Assembly: GCA_900637135.1 (NCBI GenBank)
Contig: LR134353.1
Coordinates: 310,001 to 374,000, forward strand
Length of the DNA stretch: 64,000 bases
Direction: 5' to 3'
Source of the DNA: Mycolicibacterium flavescens
GTDB lineage: Bacteria; Actinomycetota; Actinomycetes; Mycobacteriales; Mycobacteriaceae
The position numbers and the translations under genes are program-made. Within the stretch, counting starts at the first letter, position 1, and every line of letters starts with the position of its first letter. This document shows, in pieces, positions 39,149-49,127 of the stretch. Under the pieces are notes generated by a model. It was not told where the DNA came from and did not search any database. It worked only from the letters and a program-made list of their open reading frames with translations.

Positions 39149-40276
39149 CTACGCGGCGGTCTCGCCGGTGATCTGATCGGCGATCGCCCGCAGCGCTTCC
39201 AGGTCCGAGACGTCGAACGGCAGCGAGGGCACGCCCACGATCGACACGTGCGGGTTGGCTCCGGTGAAGCGCGACAGCAGCCGGATCTCACGCTTGGCGG
39301 TCATGGCCCGGTCGGCGTGGATCCGCAACACCGCTGCCGTCACCGACTCCGGATCACTCTTCTCGATCGTCTCGGCGGCTTCCTCGGCCTTCTCGGCGTG
39401 CAGATCGCACAGCATCGGGTGGGTGCGGTTGAGGATCAGACCGGCCAGCGGCATGTGCTCCTCGGAAAGCCGGTCGACGAAGAACGATGCCTCGCGAAGG
39501 GCGTCCGGTTCGGCCGCCGAGACCACCACGAACTGCGTCCCGCGCCGCTTGAGCAGCTCATAGGTGCGGTCGGCCTTCTCGCGGAAGCCACCGAACGTCG
39601 AGTCCAGCGACTGTACGAAAGCCGCTGCGTCCGAGAGCATTTGCGATCCCAGAACCGTGGACAGCGCCTTCATCGCCAGGCCCATCGCCCCCGTGACCAA
39701 CCGGCCGATGCCCCGTCCGGGCCCCAGCAGCAGCTTCCACAGCCTGCTGTCCATGAAGCCGCCCAACCGCTTTGGCGCGTCGAGAAAGTCCAACGCGTTG
39801 CGTGACGGTGGGGTGTCGACGACGACCAGGTCCCACCGGTCCTCGGCCAGGAGCTGGCCGAGCTTCTCCATGGCCATGTACTCCTGAGTGCCCGCCAGTG
39901 AGGTGGCCACGGTCTGATAGAACTGGTTGTCCAGGATCTCTTGTGCCCGTTGGGTTCCCGAGTACTGGATGACCATCTCGTCGAACGTTCGGCGCATGTC
40001 GAGCATCATCGCGTGCAGTTCGCCCGACACCTCGGGGGCCAGCGGAACCCGCTGCGGAGTGTTGCCGAGCGTCTTGATGCCCAGCGCCTGGGCGAGCCGC
40101 TTAGCCGGGTCGATGGTCAGCACCACGACGGTCCTGCCGTACTCCGCCGCGCGCAGCGCCATCGCCGCCGCCGTGGTGGTCTTGCCGACGCCTCCGGCGC
40201 CGCAGCACACCACGACGCGGTTCGACGTGTCCTTGAGAATCGAGCCCAAGTCGAGGGCCGGTGGAGTCGTACTCAT
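39149..40276 (-). CDS. ArsA/Get3-like anion-transporting ATPase, second of pair
   Basis: 375 residues from ATG 40276. The deviant Walker A is [17 protein letters not shown], typical of the SIMIBI class; Walker B-like [12 protein letters not shown] and the A-loop [15 protein letters not shown] follow. It pairs with a second ATPase gene ending 31 bp upstream. Rv3680 and Rv3679 of M. tuberculosis form such a pair beside whiB4 and are reported to help with toxic metabolites such as nitric oxide and glycerol-derived stress. No membrane helix is seen; a membrane partner is not encoded next to it. Confidence 0.92.
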   Translation of the reverse strand: MSTTPPALDLGSILKDTSNRVVVCCGAGGVGKTTTAAAMALRAAEYGRTVVVLTIDPAKRLAQALGIKTLGNTPQRVPLAPEVSGELHAMMLDMRRTFDEMVIQYSGTQRAQEILDNQFYQTVATSLAGTQEYMAMEKLGQLLAEDRWDLVVVDTPPSRNALDFLDAPKRLGGFMDSRLWKLLLGPGRGIGRLVTGAMGLAMKALSTVLGSQMLSDAAAFVQSLDSTFGGFREKADRTYELLKRRGTQFVVVSAAEPDALREASFFVDRLSEEHMPLAGLILNRTHPMLCDLHAEKAEEAAETIEKSDPESVTAAVLRIHADRAMTAKREIRLLSRFTGANPHVSIVGVPSLPFDVSDLEALRAIADQITGETAA

Positions 40277-40307
40277 CAATTCCGACCCTTCTTCGCGCGA
40301 GCGTTCA

Positions 40308-41327
40308 TCAGCGCACCCCTTGGCGTTCGAGTTCTTCGGCGAGTTCGTACAGGCTGCCCAGATCGACACCGTCGACGATCTGCGGCAGCTGCAGGCGCGC
40401 CACGTCCAACGCGTCGAGTTGCTCCGCGCTTTCGGCGCGCGCCTGGATCCGGGTCGCATGCTGGATCGCCTCGGTCAACAGGCCGGCGAAATCGGAGTCC
40501 GACAACGTGATTCCGGCTTCGGCGAGGTCGGCTCGCACGGTGTCGGCGTCGATGTCACCTTCGGCCGCCTTGGTCAACGCATCGGCGGGCAAGTAGGCAG
40601 GAATGTCGCGGTTGACGATGACGCTGCCAATGGGCAGGCTGAGCTCCTTGAGCTCGTCGATCGCCTCCAGCGTCTCCTGAATGGGCAGCGCCTCCAGCAA
40701 CGTGACCAGGTGGATCGCGGTCATGTCGGAGTGCAGCACCTTGACCACGCTTTCGGCCTGGCCGTGCACCGGGCCGCCCTTGGCCAGATCCGACACCGCC
40801 TTGGTGACGTCGAGGAAGCGCGCGATGCGACCCGTCGGCGGGGAGTCGACCACAACCGCGTCGTAGACGGGCTGTTTGCCCTTCTCGGCGCGGGTCACGA
40901 TTTCGCGGATCTTGCCGGTCAGCAGCACATCGCGCAGACCCGGTGCGATCGTGGTCGCGAACTCGACGGCCCCGATCCGGCGCATCGCACGCCCGGCCAG
41001 ACCCAGGTTGTAGAACATGTCGAGGTATTCAAGGAACGCGGCCTCGGTGTCGATGGCCAGCGCGTTGACCTGACCGCCGCCCTCGGCGGTGGCGATCTTG
41101 ACCTCCTGGTAGGGCAGCGGCGGCACGTCGAACAGCTGCGCAATGCCTTGGCGCCCTTCGACTTCCACCAACAGCACCTTGCGGCCCCCGGCCGCGAGCG
41201 CAAGCGCCAGCGATGCGGCGATCGTGGATTTGCCGGTGCCACCCTTGCCGGTGACGAAGTGCAGTCGAGCCTTGCTCAGCCGAGAGGGCCAGCCGACGGA
41301 TCTACCGCCATTGGTAGTGGAAGCCAC
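40308..41327 (-). CDS. ArsA/Get3-like anion-transporting ATPase, first of pair
   Basis: 339 residues from GTG 41327. The deviant Walker [23 protein letters not shown] lies near residue 28, with switch regions [13 protein letters not shown] and [15 protein letters not shown]. It probably forms a heterodimer with the ATPase encoded just downstream, as Get3/ArsA proteins work as two nucleotide sites facing each other. Corresponds to Rv3679. The gene begins 76 bp from the divergent DUF4177 gene. Confidence 0.92.
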   Translation of the reverse strand: MASTTNGGRSVGWPSRLSKARLHFVTGKGGTGKSTIAASLALALAAGGRKVLLVEVEGRQGIAQLFDVPPLPYQEVKIATAEGGGQVNALAIDTEAAFLEYLDMFYNLGLAGRAMRRIGAVEFATTIAPGLRDVLLTGKIREIVTRAEKGKQPVYDAVVVDSPPTGRIARFLDVTKAVSDLAKGGPVHGQAESVVKVLHSDMTAIHLVTLLEALPIQETLEAIDELKELSLPIGSVIVNRDIPAYLPADALTKAAEGDIDADTVRADLAEAGITLSDSDFAGLLTEAIQHATRIQARAESAEQLDALDVARLQLPQIVDGVDLGSLYELAEELERQGVR

Positions 41328-41403
41328 CCGTGCATGCTAGCCAACGCGGTTCCGTGCTCCGCAGATCCGCGGGCGCATAGCGGTCACCGATAAGCTCGGG
41401 CGC

Positions 41404-41565
41404 ATGACCGAATCGACCCGTTGGGAATACGCCACCGTCCCGCTGCTGACCCACGCCACCAAGCAGATCCTCGATCAGTGGGGCGAGGACGGCTGGGAGT
41501 TGGTGTCTGTGCTGCCGGGGCCCACGGGTGAACAGCACGTCGCTTACCTCAAGCGTCCCAAGTGA
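41404..41565 (+). CDS. DUF4177 small protein
   Basis: 53 residues from ATG 41404. RWEYATVPLLTH and ILDQWGEDGWELVSVLPGP are the DUF4177 signature (WEY...GWELV). Compact beta-alpha-beta protein of unknown role, equivalent to Rv3678A. Its TGA overlaps the RidA GTG (GTGA), so it heads a three-gene operon. Confidence 0.9.
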   Translation: MTESTRWEYATVPLLTHATKQILDQWGEDGWELVSVLPGPTGEQHVAYLKRPK

Positions 41566-42017
41566 CACCGTCCGGGCGGCTGGCGGAGCTGGGCATCGAG
41601 TTGCCTCCAGTGGTCGCGCCGTTGGCGGCCTACGTGCCTGCAGTGCGCACCGGCAACCTCGTCTACACCGCGGGCCAGCTGCCGATTCGCGACGGCGAAC
41701 TGGTGCTCACGGGCAAGGTCGGCGGCGGGGTCACCCCCGAGCGGGCCCACGAGCTGGCCCGGGTGTGCGCGCTCAACGCGCTGGCCGCGGTGCATTCGCT
41801 GGTCGGCATCGACGCGGTGACCCGCGTGGTCAAGGTGGTCGGGTTCGTCGCCTCCGCGCCGGGATTCCACGGTCAGCCGGGTGTGATCAACGGCGCGTCG
41901 GAACTCTTCGGGGAGGTGTTCGGGGAGGTAGGCGCGCATGCTCGCTCCGCAGTTGGGGTGTCCGAGTTGCCGAGGGACGCCCCGGTCGAGGTCGAAGTGA
42001 TCTTGGAGGTCGCGTGA
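41562..42017 (+). CDS. RidA-family enamine/imine deaminase
   Basis: 151 residues from GTG 41562 (4-bp overlap). RidA/YjgF pattern: VRTGNLVYTAGQLPIRDGEL, the central ALNALAAVHSLVG helix, VVKVVGFVASAPGF and a C-terminal SELPRDAPVEVEVILEV. It lacks the classical Arg of RidA in the usual sequence and is closer to the YjgF-like subgroup, so deaminase activity is uncertain. Coupled to genes on both sides. Confidence 0.88.
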   Translation: MTPSGRLAELGIELPPVVAPLAAYVPAVRTGNLVYTAGQLPIRDGELVLTGKVGGGVTPERAHELARVCALNALAAVHSLVGIDAVTRVVKVVGFVASAPGFHGQPGVINGASELFGEVFGEVGAHARSAVGVSELPRDAPVEVEVILEVA

Positions 42018-42790
42018 CGCCGGAGCATCCGGCGTACGGACGGCTGCGTCCGGTCACCGACACTGCCTCGGTGCTGCTGTGCGACAACCCCGGCTTGTTG
42101 ACGCTGGACGGCACCAACACCTGGGTGTTGCGCGGCCCCGGCAGCGACGAGATGGTCGTCGTCGACCCCGGGCCCGACGACGACGAGCACATCGGGCGGA
42201 TCGCGGAGCTGGGAACGATTCCGTTGGTGCTGATCAGCCACAAACACGAGGACCACACCGGTGCCATCGACAAAATCGTCGACCGCACGGGCGCGGTGGT
42301 GCGTTCCGTGGGCAGCGGATTCCTGCGAGGCCTCGGCGGCCCGCTCACCGACGGCGAGGTCATCGAAGCCGCGGGGCTGCTTATCACCGTGATGGCCACC
42401 CCGGGCCACACCGTCGACTCGGTGTCGTTCCTGCTCGACGATGCGGTCCTGACGGCCGACACCGTGCTGGGCCGCGGGACGACCGTCATCGACAAGGAGG
42501 ACGGCAGCCTCGCCGACTACCTGGAGTCACTGCAGCGGCTGCGGGGCCTCGGACCGCGCACCGTGTTGCCCGGGCACGGGCCCGATCTGGAGAACCTCGA
42601 AGCCGTGACCGACATGTACCTGGCGCACCGCGAGGAGCGGCTCGAGCAGGTGCGCGCGGCGCTGCGGGTGCTCGGCGACGACGCCACCGTGCGACAGGTC
42701 GTCGAGCACGTCTACACCGACGTCGATGAGAAGCTATGGGACGTAGCGGAATGGAGCGTCCAAGCACAGCTCGACTATCTGCGCACCTGA
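42014..42790 (+). CDS. Metallo-beta-lactamase-fold hydrolase (LACTB2-like)
   Basis: 258 residues from GTG 42014 (GTGA overlap with RidA). The zinc motif is His76, His78, Asp80 and His81 in ISHKHEDHTGA. Further ligands are in ATPGHTVDS, LTADTVLG and LPGHGPDLEN. The C-terminal helical part (REERLEQVRAAL...VVEHVY) matches the LACTB2/RNase-like subgroup. Corresponds to Rv3677c next to crp. The stop codon lies within a hairpin shared with the crp end. Confidence 0.9.
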   Translation: MTPEHPAYGRLRPVTDTASVLLCDNPGLLTLDGTNTWVLRGPGSDEMVVVDPGPDDDEHIGRIAELGTIPLVLISHKHEDHTGAIDKIVDRTGAVVRSVGSGFLRGLGGPLTDGEVIEAAGLLITVMATPGHTVDSVSFLLDDAVLTADTVLGRGTTVIDKEDGSLADYLESLQRLRGLGPRTVLPGHGPDLENLEAVTDMYLAHREERLEQVRAALRVLGDDATVRQVVEHVYTDVDEKLWDVAEWSVQAQLDYLRT

Positions 42791-42843
42791 GTGATTTGTG
42801 CACATTCTGGAGCGCTCACCGCTCCTCGATGTGCACAATCACT
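42790..42843. terminator. Palindrome spanning the convergent stops of the MBL gene and crp
   Basis: AGTGATTTGTGCACAT (42790-42805) pairs with ATGTGCACAATCACT (42829-42843) except for one bulged T; GGAGCG (42809-42814) pairs with CGCTCC (42820-42825) around the loop CTCAC. The hairpin touches both stop codons and is symmetric, so it can act on both strands. There is no U-run. Confidence 0.65.
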
Positions 42844-43516
42844 ATCGGGCTCGGCGCGCGAGCCGTTCCGAGTCGGAGATCAGAACGCTCTTGCCTTCCA
42901 AGCGAATCCACCCGCGATGGGCGAAATCGGCGAGCGCCTTGTTGACGGTCTCCCGCGATGCGCCGACGAGCTGGGCGATCTCCTCCTGAGTGAGGTCATG
43001 GGTCACCCGCAGCGCGCCGCCCTCCTGGGTGCCGAACCGCTGCGCCAGCTGAAGCAGCTGCTTGGCCACCCGGCCGGGAACGTCGGTGAAGATCAAGTCG
43101 GCGAGGTTGTTGTTGGTGCGGCGCAACCGGCGGGCGAGCACGCGCAACAGCTGCTCGGCGATCTCGGGGCGGTCGGCGATCCACGCCCGCAGCGCGTCGC
43201 GGTCCATCGACACCGCGCGAACCTCGGTGATGGTGGTCGCGCTCGACGTCCGCGGACCGGGGTCGAAGATCGAGAGCTCACCGAACATGTCCGACGGGCC
43301 CATGATCGTGAGCAGGTTCTCGCGGCCGTCCGGCGAGCGGCGTCCGATCTTGACCTTGCCGGAAATGATGATGTAGAGCCGATCGCCGGGCTCACCCTCG
43401 GCGAACACGGTGTGTCCACGGGGGAAGTCGACTGGCTGCAATTGCTTGGTCAGCGCGGTGACGGCGCTGGGTTCGACCCCCTGGAAGATTCCGGCCCGCG
43501 CCAGGATCTCGTCCAC
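42842..43516 (-). CDS. crp: cAMP receptor protein Crp
   Basis: 224 residues from GTG 43516. The sequence is almost the same as M. tuberculosis Rv3676 as I recall it. The cyclic-nucleotide domain (about 1-120) has [18 protein letters not shown] and [18 protein letters not shown], the cAMP phosphate-binding loop. A long dimerisation helix precedes the winged helix-turn-helix (about 175-200, [20 protein letters not shown]). It is a global regulator of carbon and respiration genes. Its 3' end forms half of a symmetric hairpin. Confidence 0.97.
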   Translation of the reverse strand: MDEILARAGIFQGVEPSAVTALTKQLQPVDFPRGHTVFAEGEPGDRLYIIISGKVKIGRRSPDGRENLLTIMGPSDMFGELSIFDPGPRTSSATTITEVRAVSMDRDALRAWIADRPEIAEQLLRVLARRLRRTNNNLADLIFTDVPGRVAKQLLQLAQRFGTQEGGALRVTHDLTQEEIAQLVGASRETVNKALADFAHRGWIRLEGKSVLISDSERLARRAR

Positions 43517-43604
43517 GTTGCCCCTCTTAAGCTGTTAGGTGAAGCCGACCTCTATCGGTAAGCGAGATAAGTCTAGAGGTACCCGATTTCGTGACCAGCC
43601 CACG

Positions 43605-43937
43605 CTACACACGATCGGCATGTCGGGTCTGCTGAAATTCCGGATTCATCCCGTGCTGGGGATATGGCCGTACCGGCAGATCCGTATCCCGAAAATGCGC
43701 CGCTGACCCGCTGGTGAACGCGTGAGCGACGTGCTGGCGATGGCGCAGACCGTCCAGTGCGCGGCTCATTCCGTCCCGCGCCAGCGTGTCGACGTCCAAC
43801 GGCTCGGCCTGTTCGAAGAAGTGCGCCACATCGGTGGCTGAGACGGTGTCCTGGTGCAGGCCGGCCTCCAGGCGTTGCAGCCCGAGCGTCGCAGCCATCA
43901 GCAACCCCGGAATCAGGCCAACGAGCAACCACGACAC
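43605..43937 (-). CDS. Small membrane protein (Rv3675-like)
   Basis: 110 residues from GTG 43937. The N-terminal helix [18 protein letters not shown] (about 3-20) is a membrane or signal anchor. The rest is soluble and polar: [24 protein letters not shown], then a His/Arg-rich region ([15 protein letters not shown]) and a [12 protein letters not shown] tail. No known domain. It shares its position between crp and nth with Rv3675. Confidence 0.75.
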   Translation of the reverse strand: MSWLLVGLIPGLLMAATLGLQRLEAGLHQDTVSATDVAHFFEQAEPLDVDTLARDGMSRALDGLRHRQHVAHAFTSGSAAHFRDTDLPVRPYPQHGMNPEFQQTRHADRV

Positions 43938-44066
43938 AAGGCAGAAGTAAACACGCCGAAAGTCTCAGCGGGATCACGAAACGTCACCGGTCCGCAGCAG
44001 TTCGGCAGCGCGGTTCGCGGTGGCTTTGAGGTGGCTTTGTCTGGGCGTCTCAGTACCCTGGCATGC

Positions 44067-44849
44067 GTGACCGTAAGCGAGGCGTCGGCAAAGAACGCGG
44101 ATAGGCCCAAGCGCGCCCGGAAGCGGGACGGCGAGACGCGGATTGGGCTCGTCCGTCGTGCGCGGCGAATGAATCGCACGCTGGCGCAGGCATTTCCGCA
44201 CGTGTACTGCGAGCTGGACTTCACCAACCCGCTCGAGCTCACCGTCGCGACGATCCTGTCGGCCCAAAGCACCGACAAGCGGGTCAACCTGACGACACCG
44301 GCGCTGTTCAGGAAATATCGCACCGCCCTGGACTACGCGCAGGCCGACCGCACCGAGCTCGAAGAGCTCATCCGGCCCACCGGGTTCTATCGCAACAAGG
44401 CCAATTCGCTCATCCGGCTCGGTCAGGAACTCGTCGAGCGGTTCGACGGCGAGGTACCGGCCACCATGGAGGAGCTGGTCAGCCTGCCGGGGGTCGGCCG
44501 CAAGACCGCCAACGTCATCCTCGGCAACGCGTTCGGCGTCCCCGGCATCACGGTCGACACCCATTTCGGCAGGCTCGTGCGCCGCTGGGGGTGGACCACC
44601 GAAGAGGATCCGGTCAAGGTCGAGCACGCGGTCGGTGAGCTCATCGAGCGCAGCGAGTGGACCGACCTCAGCCATCGGGTGATCTTTCACGGCCGCCGCG
44701 TCTGCCACGCGCGCAAGCCGGCGTGTGGGGTCTGCGTGCTGGCCAACGACTGCCCCTCCTTCGGCATCGGGCCCACCGACCCGCTGATCGCCGCGCCGCT
44801 GGTCAAGGGACCCGAAACCGAGCATCTGCTGGCTATGGCCGGCCTGTAA
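44067..44849 (+). CDS. nth: Endonuclease III (DNA glycosylase/AP lyase)
   Basis: 260 residues from GTG 44067. Helix-hairpin-helix [15 protein letters not shown] contains the catalytic Lys, and [14 protein letters not shown] the catalytic Asp. The 4Fe-4S ligands are in the C-X6-C-X2-C-X5-C arrangement [17 protein letters not shown]. Removes oxidised pyrimidines in base-excision repair. The N-terminal extension is basic and may start later (GTG 44151 region). The membrane thioredoxin gene follows after 22 bp. Confidence 0.96.
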   Translation: MTVSEASAKNADRPKRARKRDGETRIGLVRRARRMNRTLAQAFPHVYCELDFTNPLELTVATILSAQSTDKRVNLTTPALFRKYRTALDYAQADRTELEELIRPTGFYRNKANSLIRLGQELVERFDGEVPATMEELVSLPGVGRKTANVILGNAFGVPGITVDTHFGRLVRRWGWTTEEDPVKVEHAVGELIERSEWTDLSHRVIFHGRRVCHARKPACGVCVLANDCPSFGIGPTDPLIAAPLVKGPETEHLLAMAGL

Positions 44850-44871
44850 TCGACACGTCCCCCGAACGACT

Positions 44872-45531
44872 GTGAGTACCTCGACCCGTTGGACCGTCGT
44901 GGTGCTCGTGGTCCTCGTGGCGCTCGGGTGGGCGCTGTGGTCGCAGTTGGACCGTGACACCGACTCCACGGGGGCGCCGTCGCAACACAGCGCGCGCGAC
45001 CGCCGTGCCGCCGACACCGCCGAAGCGCTGGCCGGCCCGCGGGCCGAGGCCGACCTGCCGCCGTGCCCCGCGCTGGGAGCCGGAGCGGGACCCGAGGCAC
45101 TGCGCGGGATCACGCTGGAGTGCGCGGGTGACGGAGCGATGGTCGACGTGGCCAAGGCGCTGGCCGGCCGCGTCGTCGTGCTCAACCTGTGGGCGTACTG
45201 GTGTGCGCCGTGCGCGGCCGAACTCCCCGCGATGGCCGAATATCAGCAGCGCATGGGCTCGGCCGTGACCGTGCTGACCGTGCACCAGGACGAGAACGAG
45301 ACGGCGGCGCTGCTGCGGCTGGCCGAACTCGGCGTGCGACTGCCCACCCTGCAGGACGGCAGGCGGTTGATCGCCGCCGCGCTCCGGGTGCCCAACGTCA
45401 TGCCCGCAACCGTGGTGTTGCGCGCGGACGGTAGCGTTGCGCAGGTCCTACCGCGCTCTTTCACCAGCGCCGATGAGATCGCCGCAGCGGTGGGGCCGCA
45501 GGTCGGCGCGAGGACGGGAGAGCCGGGGTGA
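44872..45531 (+). CDS. Membrane-anchored thioredoxin-like (TlpA/ResA-type) protein
   Basis: 219 residues from GTG 44872. An N-terminal anchor (about 7-24) places the thioredoxin domain outside the membrane. The redox motif is WCAPC (Cys111, Cys114) followed by AELPAMAEYQQ; the cis-proline region is VPNVMPATVVL. Extra cysteines (65 and 84) may form a structural disulfide. Corresponds to Rv3673c and is upstream of the Nudix and MarP genes in one operon. Confidence 0.92.
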   Translation: MSTSTRWTVVVLVVLVALGWALWSQLDRDTDSTGAPSQHSARDRRAADTAEALAGPRAEADLPPCPALGAGAGPEALRGITLECAGDGAMVDVAKALAGRVVVLNLWAYWCAPCAAELPAMAEYQQRMGSAVTVLTVHQDENETAALLRLAELGVRLPTLQDGRRLIAAALRVPNVMPATVVLRADGSVAQVLPRSFTSADEIAAAVGPQVGARTGEPG

Positions 45532-46304
45532 GCTGGGTCAGCGAGGGTAGCGGTCTGATGCCCGACGCCGCCCCGGCCTGGCTCAAACCGTTGCTGGACA
45601 ACGCAGGCGACATCAAGCGGGCCTACCGCAGGCGAGTGCCACCCGAGCTGCTCGCGATGGTCACCAGCGAAGGAAAACCGGCGCAGGCCGACGCGCGGGA
45701 GGCGGCGGTGCTGGTGTTGTTCTCCGGACCCGCCGACTCCCCGACCGGCGCCGTGCCCGACGAGGCCGACCTTCTGGTCACAGTGCGCGCGGGCACCCTG
45801 CGCCACCACGCAGGTCAGGCCGCGTTTCCCGGAGGCGCCGTCGAACCCGGCGACCACAGCCCGGTGCAGACGGCGCTGCGCGAGGCCAACGAGGAGACCG
45901 GGATCGACGGGCAGCGGTTACATCCGCTCACCACGATGGAGCGGTTGTTCATCCCGCCGTCGGGGTTCCACGTCGTACCGGTGTTGGCCTACTCGCCGGA
46001 CCCGGGCCCCGTGGGTGTCGTCGACGAAGCCGAGACCGCGCACGTCGCCCGAGTTCCGGTGCGCGCGTTCATCAACCCCGAGAACCGAATCATGGTGTAC
46101 CGCAAGGCCAACACGCGGCGCTATGCGGGTCCGGCGTTCCTGCTCAACGAGATGCTGGTGTGGGGTTTCACCGGCCAGGTGATCTCGGCGATGCTCGATG
46201 TCGCGGGATGGGCAAAGCCGTGGAATACCGGCGACGTGCGCGAACTGGAGGACGCAATGGCGCTCGTCGGCCGCGGCGCCGGTTACGGTGATGCACAACC
46301 ATGA
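45528..46304 (+). CDS. Nudix hydrolase, CoA pyrophosphatase-like
   Basis: 258 residues from GTG 45528 (GTGA overlap). The Nudix box runs through GGAVEPGDHSPVQTALREANEETGI, matching GX5EX7REXXEEXGX. The HHAGQAAFPGG segment just before it fits the NudL/CoA diphosphatase subgroup. Homologue of Rv3672c by order. The C-terminal part with ARVPVRAFINPENR and GFTGQVISAMLD is typical of this subgroup. Coupled to marP by ATGA. Confidence 0.92.
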   Translation: MSWVSEGSGLMPDAAPAWLKPLLDNAGDIKRAYRRRVPPELLAMVTSEGKPAQADAREAAVLVLFSGPADSPTGAVPDEADLLVTVRAGTLRHHAGQAAFPGGAVEPGDHSPVQTALREANEETGIDGQRLHPLTTMERLFIPPSGFHVVPVLAYSPDPGPVGVVDEAETAHVARVPVRAFINPENRIMVYRKANTRRYAGPAFLLNEMLVWGFTGQVISAMLDVAGWAKPWNTGDVRELEDAMALVGRGAGYGDAQP

Positions 46305-47488
46305 CATCGTCGCAGTGGGTGGACCTCATTGTCCTCGGCATCGCCTTCGTGGCGGGCATTTCGGGCTGGCGCTCGGGCGCGCTGGGCTCGATGCTGTCGT
46401 TCCTCGGGGTGGTCCTCGGCGCCGTGGCCGGGGTGCTGCTGGCGCCCCACTTGGTCGCCAACATCGACGGGCCGCGCACCAAGCTGTTCGTGACGCTGTT
46501 CTTGATCCTGGCGTTGGTCGTCGTGGGCGAGATCGCCGGCGTCGTGCTCGGCCGGGCGGTGCGCAGCGCCATCCGCAACCGCTCGCTGCGGACGGTCGAC
46601 TCGCTGATCGGGGTGGCAATACAAACCTTGGCGGTCCTGGTGGCCGCGTGGATGCTGACGTACCCGCTGCAGTCGTCGGACCAGCCGAACCTCGCCGCGG
46701 CCGTGCGTGGCTCGCAGGTGCTCAAGGAAGTCAACGACCTGGCGCCTGCGTGGCTGCGCGAGGTGCCCAAGCGGCTCTCGGCGTTGCTGGACACCTCCGG
46801 CCTGCCCGACGTGCTGCAACCGTTCGGGCGTACCCCGATCGTCGCCGTCGACGCGCCCGACGCCGCGCTGGCCGCCGACCCGGTCGTGGCGTCGGCTCGG
46901 CCCAGCGTCGTCAAGATCCGCGGGGTCGCCCCCGGCTGCCAGAAGGTTCTCGAAGGGACCGGTTTCGTCGCCGCCAGCAACCGCGTGATCTCCAACGCGC
47001 ACGTGGTCGCCGGATCGGAGAGCGTCACCGTCGAGGCCGACGGGCAGACCTACGACGCGTTCGTCGTGTCCTACGACCCGCAGGCCGATATCTCGATCCT
47101 CGACGTGCCGGACCTGCCGTCGGCGCCTCTGTCGTTCGCCGACACCCCGGCCACCACCGGTACCGACGCCGTGGTGATGGGGTATCCCGGCGGCGGAAAC
47201 TTCGTCGCCACGCCGGCGCGTGTCCGCGAGATCATCGAGCTGAGCGGCCCCGACATCTATCGCACCACCACTGTCGAGCGCGAGGTCTACACCATCAGAG
47301 GCACTGTGCGCCAAGGTAATTCGGGCGGGCCGATGATCGACCGAGAGGGCCGGGTGCTGGGCGTGGTGTTCGGTGCCGCGGTCGACGACGCCGACACCGG
47401 TTTCGTGCTCACCGCCAACGAGGTGTCGCAGCAACTGGCCAAGCTCGGCAACACCGAACGGGTGCCCACCGGCGCCTGCGTCGCCTAG
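46301..47488 (+). CDS. marP: Acid-resistance periplasmic serine protease MarP
   Basis: 395 residues from ATG 46301. Four N-terminal transmembrane helices (CvpA-like, about 5-120) anchor a chymotrypsin-like protease. The triad is His234 in SNAHVVAG, Asp263 in DPQADISILDV and Ser341 in RQGNSGGPM. Cys213 and the C-terminal Cys393 match the regulatory disulfide of MarP. In M. tuberculosis it is required for acid and oxidative stress survival and acts on the peptidoglycan hydrolase RipA. The 3' end overlaps convergent ephE by 4 bp. Confidence 0.97.
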   Translation: MTSSQWVDLIVLGIAFVAGISGWRSGALGSMLSFLGVVLGAVAGVLLAPHLVANIDGPRTKLFVTLFLILALVVVGEIAGVVLGRAVRSAIRNRSLRTVDSLIGVAIQTLAVLVAAWMLTYPLQSSDQPNLAAAVRGSQVLKEVNDLAPAWLREVPKRLSALLDTSGLPDVLQPFGRTPIVAVDAPDAALAADPVVASARPSVVKIRGVAPGCQKVLEGTGFVAASNRVISNAHVVAGSESVTVEADGQTYDAFVVSYDPQADISILDVPDLPSAPLSFADTPATTGTDAVVMGYPGGGNFVATPARVREIIELSGPDIYRTTTVEREVYTIRGTVRQGNSGGPMIDREGRVLGVVFGAAVDDADTGFVLTANEVSQQLAKLGNTERVPTGACVA

Positions 47489-48426
47489 CCGTAGACCTGC
47501 CCCACGAAGCGAGACAACTGGTCGTTCACCGTGTCCGGCGCCTCCTCGTGGCTGAAATGTGCTGCGCCGTCGATGGATACGTACCTACCGTGCGGTGCGT
47601 AACGCTGCGTCCGGTACACCGGATCGGCGAGTACATACGGGTCGGCAACACCGCGCATGTGCAGCACCGGAACGCTGATCGGTCGCTTCATCTCGCGTAT
47701 GAAGCGCCTGCCCTCACCGCGTAGCTGGCTGCGCACCGCCCACCGCTGGTACTCGAGGGCCGAGTGCGCGGCGCCGGGGATTTGAATGGCGCGGCGCATG
47801 TGCGCGATGGTCTCGGAGAAGTCTTCGGTGGCAAGCCATTTGTCGCCGGCGCGGCTGCGCACCAGGCGTTCGAGTTCGGCACCGTCGTTGCGGGTCAACG
47901 CCCGCTCGGGCCACATCGGCACCTGGTACCGCAGCATCCACGGCAGCAGCGCGCGGCCCTGGTCGCGACGGCGCAGCGCAGAAGCGCGCAGCGCCGCCGG
48001 ATGCGGTGAGCTGACCACTGCGATCGCGCTTACGGCGCGCGGATGCAGCACGGCGGTGGCCCAGCACACCAGGCCGCCGTCGGCATGCCCGACCAGCGTC
48101 GCGCTCTTATGGCCCAGCGCGCGCACCAGGCCCGCGGTGTCACCGGCCAGCGTCCAGCCGTCGTAGCCTCGCGGCGGCTTGTCGCTGGCACCGTAACCGC
48201 GCAGGTCGACCGCGACCACCCGGGCGCCGGACAAGCCGCGCAGTTGGTGGCGCCAGGACCACCAGAACGACCCGAACCCGTGCAGCAGGATCACCAGCGG
48301 CCGCTCGGCGCCCGCAGCGGCGTCACCCTCCGCTTCGACCACATGGAAGCGAATTCCGTTGGCGTGCACCTTCAGATGCCGCCACGGTCCGTCGATGCGG
48401 ACGACCGACGGGGCGGGTGGGGGCAC
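47485..48426 (-). CDS. ephE: Alpha/beta hydrolase, epoxide hydrolase EphE-like
   Basis: 313 residues from GTG 48426. Oxyanion loop LLHGFGSFWWSWRHQ; nucleophile elbow VGHADGGLV with Asp as nucleophile, as in epoxide hydrolases and dehalogenases; and the C-terminal GAAHFSHEEAPD with catalytic His. The cap domain has LPWMLRYQVPMWPE. Order matches Rv3670 (ephE). Epoxide hydrolase activity is inferred. It begins directly at the stop of the holin-like gene. Confidence 0.88.
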   Translation of the reverse strand: MPPPAPSVVRIDGPWRHLKVHANGIRFHVVEAEGDAAAGAERPLVILLHGFGSFWWSWRHQLRGLSGARVVAVDLRGYGASDKPPRGYDGWTLAGDTAGLVRALGHKSATLVGHADGGLVCWATAVLHPRAVSAIAVVSSPHPAALRASALRRRDQGRALLPWMLRYQVPMWPERALTRNDGAELERLVRSRAGDKWLATEDFSETIAHMRRAIQIPGAAHSALEYQRWAVRSQLRGEGRRFIREMKRPISVPVLHMRGVADPYVLADPVYRTQRYAPHGRYVSIDGAAHFSHEEAPDTVNDQLSRFVGQVYG

Positions 48427-48936
48427 TTACCAGCCCGACGGGTCGGCCGTCGACGCCGGCTTTCCGTCGCCCGAGGCGATCTCCTTGGTCCTGTCGTGGC
48501 CCGGCGTCAGCGCCTCGGGGATCTCCTTGACCGATTCGATCGTCTTCTGCGGGCCGCGGATGCGTCGCACCTTGAGATAACCGAGGAACGCGAAGATGGC
48601 GGTGACGACGACCATCAGGCCGAACACGATGAGGTACGCCGCCCACTTGACCAGCCACAGGTCGAGCAGCTCACCGAGGAAGAAGAAGAAAAAGAACGTC
48701 GAGTAGAACAGCACGACCAACGCGAGGACGAAGAAGACGCTGCCGGTCAGCCCCTTCTTGACGTCTCGCGTGATCTCGGCCTTGGCCAACTCGACCTCGG
48801 CGCGCACCAGCGTGGACACCTGCGCGGTCGCGTCCTTGACGAGGTCACCGATCGACGGGTCGGCCTTGGGCGCGTGCGGGTCGACCAGCGGTATCGACGT
48901 GACGGTGGTCGGCGCGCCATTCCTGCGATCGCTCAC
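48427..48936 (-). CDS. Phage-holin-family (DUF1469-like) membrane protein
   Basis: 169 residues from GTG 48936, set by a strong GGAGGAAC upstream; the longer frame from 48990 is not preferred. A helical segment (about 20-55, SIGDLVKDATAQVSTLVRAEVELAKAEI) precedes two transmembrane helices with a striking run of phenylalanines (STFFFFFFLGELLDLW). The cytosolic tail contains KVRRIRGPQKTIES. The 'holin' name is only a family label; in actinobacteria these are membrane-architecture proteins (Rv3669). Confidence 0.88.
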   Translation of the reverse strand: MSDRRNGAPTTVTSIPLVDPHAPKADPSIGDLVKDATAQVSTLVRAEVELAKAEITRDVKKGLTGSVFFVLALVVLFYSTFFFFFFLGELLDLWLVKWAAYLIVFGLMVVVTAIFAFLGYLKVRRIRGPQKTIESVKEIPEALTPGHDRTKEIASGDGKPASTADPSGW

Positions 48937-49127
48937 GACGGTTCCTCCCGCATAGGCCGGATCGCCGGATCCCCCGGCGATGGGACCCACTGCCGGCGCC
49001 GCCGGCGATGGTGTCGGTCGCGACTCATGTTGCCATGTGGCGTGCGCTCAAACGATCCCGGCCGACGATAGACTGGCCAGATCAGTGGCAGGGCAGGTCG
49101 GGGCGCGTCGATAGGGGAAACGTTCAC

